A DNA stretch of 64,000 bases from Cyphellophora europaea CBS 101466 (taxonomy: Eukaryota > Ascomycota > Eurotiomycetes > Chaetothyriales > Cyphellophoraceae), in the NCBI RefSeq assembly GCF_000365145.1, contig NW_008481811.1, positions 1,798,001 to 1,862,000 of the forward strand. Reading direction: 5' to 3'. Every line of letters begins with the position of its first letter. Positions within the stretch are counted from its first letter, which is position 1. Positions 62,035 through 64,000 of the stretch are shown one piece after another. The notes below the pieces were generated by a model. It had not been told where the DNA came from, did not search any database, and saw nothing but the letters and a program-made list of their open reading frames with translations. The position numbers and the translations under genes were made by a program.

Positions 62035-63435
62035 ATGTCCGGTGACCAAGGCTTCCACGGAACGCTGATACATTCTCCGTCACCAGAAGCAATCACAATA
62101 CTCGAGGACACCCTTATCATCGTCAGCGATAGGGGTGTCATTACCCGTTGCGACGCCAACATCTCCCGCGACACCCTTGACCGGCACCTCGCCCAATATG
62201 CCCCTCATATCCAATCAACGGCCGTCAAACGCCTCCCAACCTACTCTTTCCTCACTCCAGGCTTTGTAGATACGCACAATCACGCTCCTCAGTACCCACA
62301 GCGTGGTCTCGGTCAAGGCCTACACATCCTCGATTGGCTCTCTCAGCTTACCTTCCCGAACGAAGCCAAGTTCGCTTCACCAACCTATGCACATCGCATG
62401 TACTCTCGCGCCATTGACACTTTCTTGCAGCAAGGCACCACCACAGCTTCTTACTATGGCAGCCTGCATGGAGAAGCCACCAAGATCCTCGCAACGCTGT
62501 GTCACGCCAAGGGCCAACGCGCACTGGTAGGCAAGTGCAACATGAACCGGAACTCACCAGCATATTACAGTGATGCTTCAGCCACGGAGTCTCTGACGGT
62601 AACGGAAGACTTCTTATCACATGTCCATGCGCTCGATCCTGGAGGTGATCTCGTGCGGCCGATACTCACGCCTCGCTTCGCTATCTCCTGTACAGATGAC
62701 CTACTTACCGGCCTTGGCCATCTTGCGGAAGCGAATCCAGACTTGCCAATCCAGACTCACTTCAACGAAGCTCAGCAAGAGATTGATGCAACTTTGTCGT
62801 TGTTTCCTGCTTCTAATGAGGCAGATCTGTACGATCACTTCCGCCTGCTGACTCCGCGGACCATCCTCGCGCACTGCACTATTATGGACACAGAACACGA
62901 GTATGATGTGCTCAAGGGCCGGGGATGCGGTGTAGCGCACTGCCCTATAGCGAATACCACTATCGGAGGCGGCTTTATGGCTGCACCGATCCGTCGCTTC
63001 CTTGATCGAGGCATCAATGTCGGTCTTGGCACGGACTCGGGCGGTGGTTTTAGTAGCAGCATCCTGGACGCGATACGGCAGGCGATCGTCGTGTCGAATG
63101 CACGTGAAGCCCAAAGCGATGGGAATGAGAAATCGCTGAGTCTGGATGAAGTGTTCTATCTGGCAACTCTAGGGGGCGCCAAGGTATGTGGGCTAGGTGA
63201 GAAGATCGGCAGCTTCGAAGTGGGGAAAGAGCTTGATGCTATGATCGTGAGACCGAACTTAGTGCTCGGCGAGGACTCGGAAGGCAAAGAACAAGTGCTG
63301 AGAGACGATGATGGGGTCATGACCCCGGTCGAGGTCGGAGATGATATCAGAACGGTGTGGGAGAAATGGTTAGTCAGTGGCAATGACAAGAACATTGCCG
63401 AGGTGTACGTGAAGGGTCGTCGGGTAAAAGGGTAG
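62035..63435 (+). CDS. Guanine deaminase
   Basis: A single exon of 466 residues. The amidohydrolase metal-binding motif is FLTPGFVDTHNHAPQYP (His-x-His), and the guanine-specific QTHFNEAQQEID, ILAHCTIMD (zinc His), GCGVAHCPIANTTIGGGF and INVGLGTDSGGGFS (zinc Asp) follow in the expected order, with FEVGKELDAMIV near the end. The enzyme deaminates guanine to xanthine, allowing purines to be used as nitrogen source, and works in the cytosol. The length agrees with fungal guanine deaminases. The start at 62035 has no competing upstream Met in frame. Confidence 0.95.
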   Translation: MSGDQGFHGTLIHSPSPEAITILEDTLIIVSDRGVITRCDANISRDTLDRHLAQYAPHIQSTAVKRLPTYSFLTPGFVDTHNHAPQYPQRGLGQGLHILDWLSQLTFPNEAKFASPTYAHRMYSRAIDTFLQQGTTTASYYGSLHGEATKILATLCHAKGQRALVGKCNMNRNSPAYYSDASATESLTVTEDFLSHVHALDPGGDLVRPILTPRFAISCTDDLLTGLGHLAEANPDLPIQTHFNEAQQEIDATLSLFPASNEADLYDHFRLLTPRTILAHCTIMDTEHEYDVLKGRGCGVAHCPIANTTIGGGFMAAPIRRFLDRGINVGLGTDSGGGFSSSILDAIRQAIVVSNAREAQSDGNEKSLSLDEVFYLATLGGAKVCGLGEKIGSFEVGKELDAMIVRPNLVLGEDSEGKEQVLRDDDGVMTPVEVGDDIRTVWEKWLVSGNDKNIAEVYVKGRRVKG

Positions 63436-64000
63436 AATGCCAAAGATACTACTACAGCGTCCCTGCATCATTCTATATATACCACACAGTGCCAGAGCGG
63501 TCCCCAGCGAACGATCGAGCAAGCGTGCCATAACCTTGGGTAGCGATATGCTACATGGTCCCACCCATTTGCGCTAACGGACACACCACGAGTCATCAGG
63601 CTTTAACTATTGCTGCCAAGTGAGCTCTCGCGTGCTTGTATCCACCAGGATTGCTCGAGACGTTCACCCTTAAGAATATAAGAAACCAAGAAAAACGGCG
63701 GGCCAGCAAATAGTGGCTCCAGATCGTATGCTGTCTCGGCTTAGACATGCCTGAATCTTACTGCGAGACAGGACCCATGCAGCGGAGCTCTCGCTTTTAC
63801 TTTAATTGCGACAAATCCACCACACAAAGGCAGGTATGAATGGGACAGATACGTTGAACTGTTGGGCCTTCAGAAGAGCAATATGGCGTCGTTCTCCGGC
63901 GTATCCGCCAGACTGATAAAGGTGGACAGTTACTAAACATCTATTGTGAAGATAAAGCGATAAGTAGCTTTCTTTGTGCCTCGGCGATAGTCATCTCCCA
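63436..64000. other. Right-edge region, no gene seen
   Basis: The final 565 bp show no supported gene. They should hold the guanine deaminase terminator; any gene beyond the edge cannot be judged. Confidence 0.45.

Overview
The window is nuclear DNA from a filamentous ascomycete (Pezizomycotina). I base this on short GT-AG introns (mostly 48-60 nt) with CTAAC/CTGAC branch sites, on gene families largely confined to these fungi (HET domain, HeLo prion-inhibitor, Zn2Cys6 and C2H2 'fungal_trans' regulators, GT90/GT71/GT62 glycosyltransferases, tannase/feruloyl esterases, Ecl1 life-span factors), and on compact two-strand gene packing. Dothideomycetes or a related class is plausible but is inference. 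No tRNA, rRNA, CRISPR or intact transposon was recognised.

Layout. 0.9-2.1 kb: secreted Vps62-like protein (-). 3.2-5.3 kb: ER Hsp70 BiP/Kar2 (+). 6.7-10.6 kb: two Golgi-type glycosyltransferases, GT90 then GT71 (+). 11.9-16.2 kb: amino-acid permease, Zn2Cys6 regulator and a small unknown gene (+). 17.1-18.2 kb: zinc alcohol dehydrogenase (+). 18.7-23.2 kb: MFS sugar transporter and C2H2/fungal_trans regulator (-). 24.9-27.2 kb: a divergent pair, a DUF6590-like protein (-) and a HET-s-like HeLo protein (+). 27.9-30.7 kb: FAD monooxygenase (+) facing an O-methyltransferase (-). 31.4-33.3 kb: membrane/coiled-coil gene with a difficult model (-). 33.9-39.3 kb: Mam3-type CNNM protein (-), branched-chain 2-oxoacid dehydrogenase E1 beta (+), taspase-like hydrolase (-). 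39.7-42.6 kb: GT62 mannosyltransferase (-) and single-pass surface protein (+). 43.3-43.7 kb: remnant of a sugar transporter. 44.4-51.9 kb: housekeeping block with a 72-aa protein, Tho1-like SAP protein, Apn1-type AP endonuclease, YL1/Vps72 and an Ecl1-type protein. 52.3-53.4 kb: EEP-family hydrolase (-). 54.5-56.2 kb: decayed C6-type regulator. 56.3-57.7 kb: HET-domain protein. 58.1-59.7 kb: tannase/feruloyl esterase. 60.2-61.3 kb: Cys-rich single-pass protein. 62.0-63.4 kb: guanine deaminase.

Most genes are independent housekeeping or nutrition genes, not an operon-like system. Accessory groupings worth attention are the HeLo/DUF6590 pair, where the HeLo protein carries a C-terminal tandem pseudo-repeat placed like a HET-s amyloid domain; the monooxygenase/methyltransferase pair; the sugar transporter with its adjacent regulator and a cluster of CreA-type sites; and a recurrent C-rich to G-rich skew reversal inside several genes. 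Splice sites were placed by eye with reading-frame checks and by family resemblance; no search or alignment was run.
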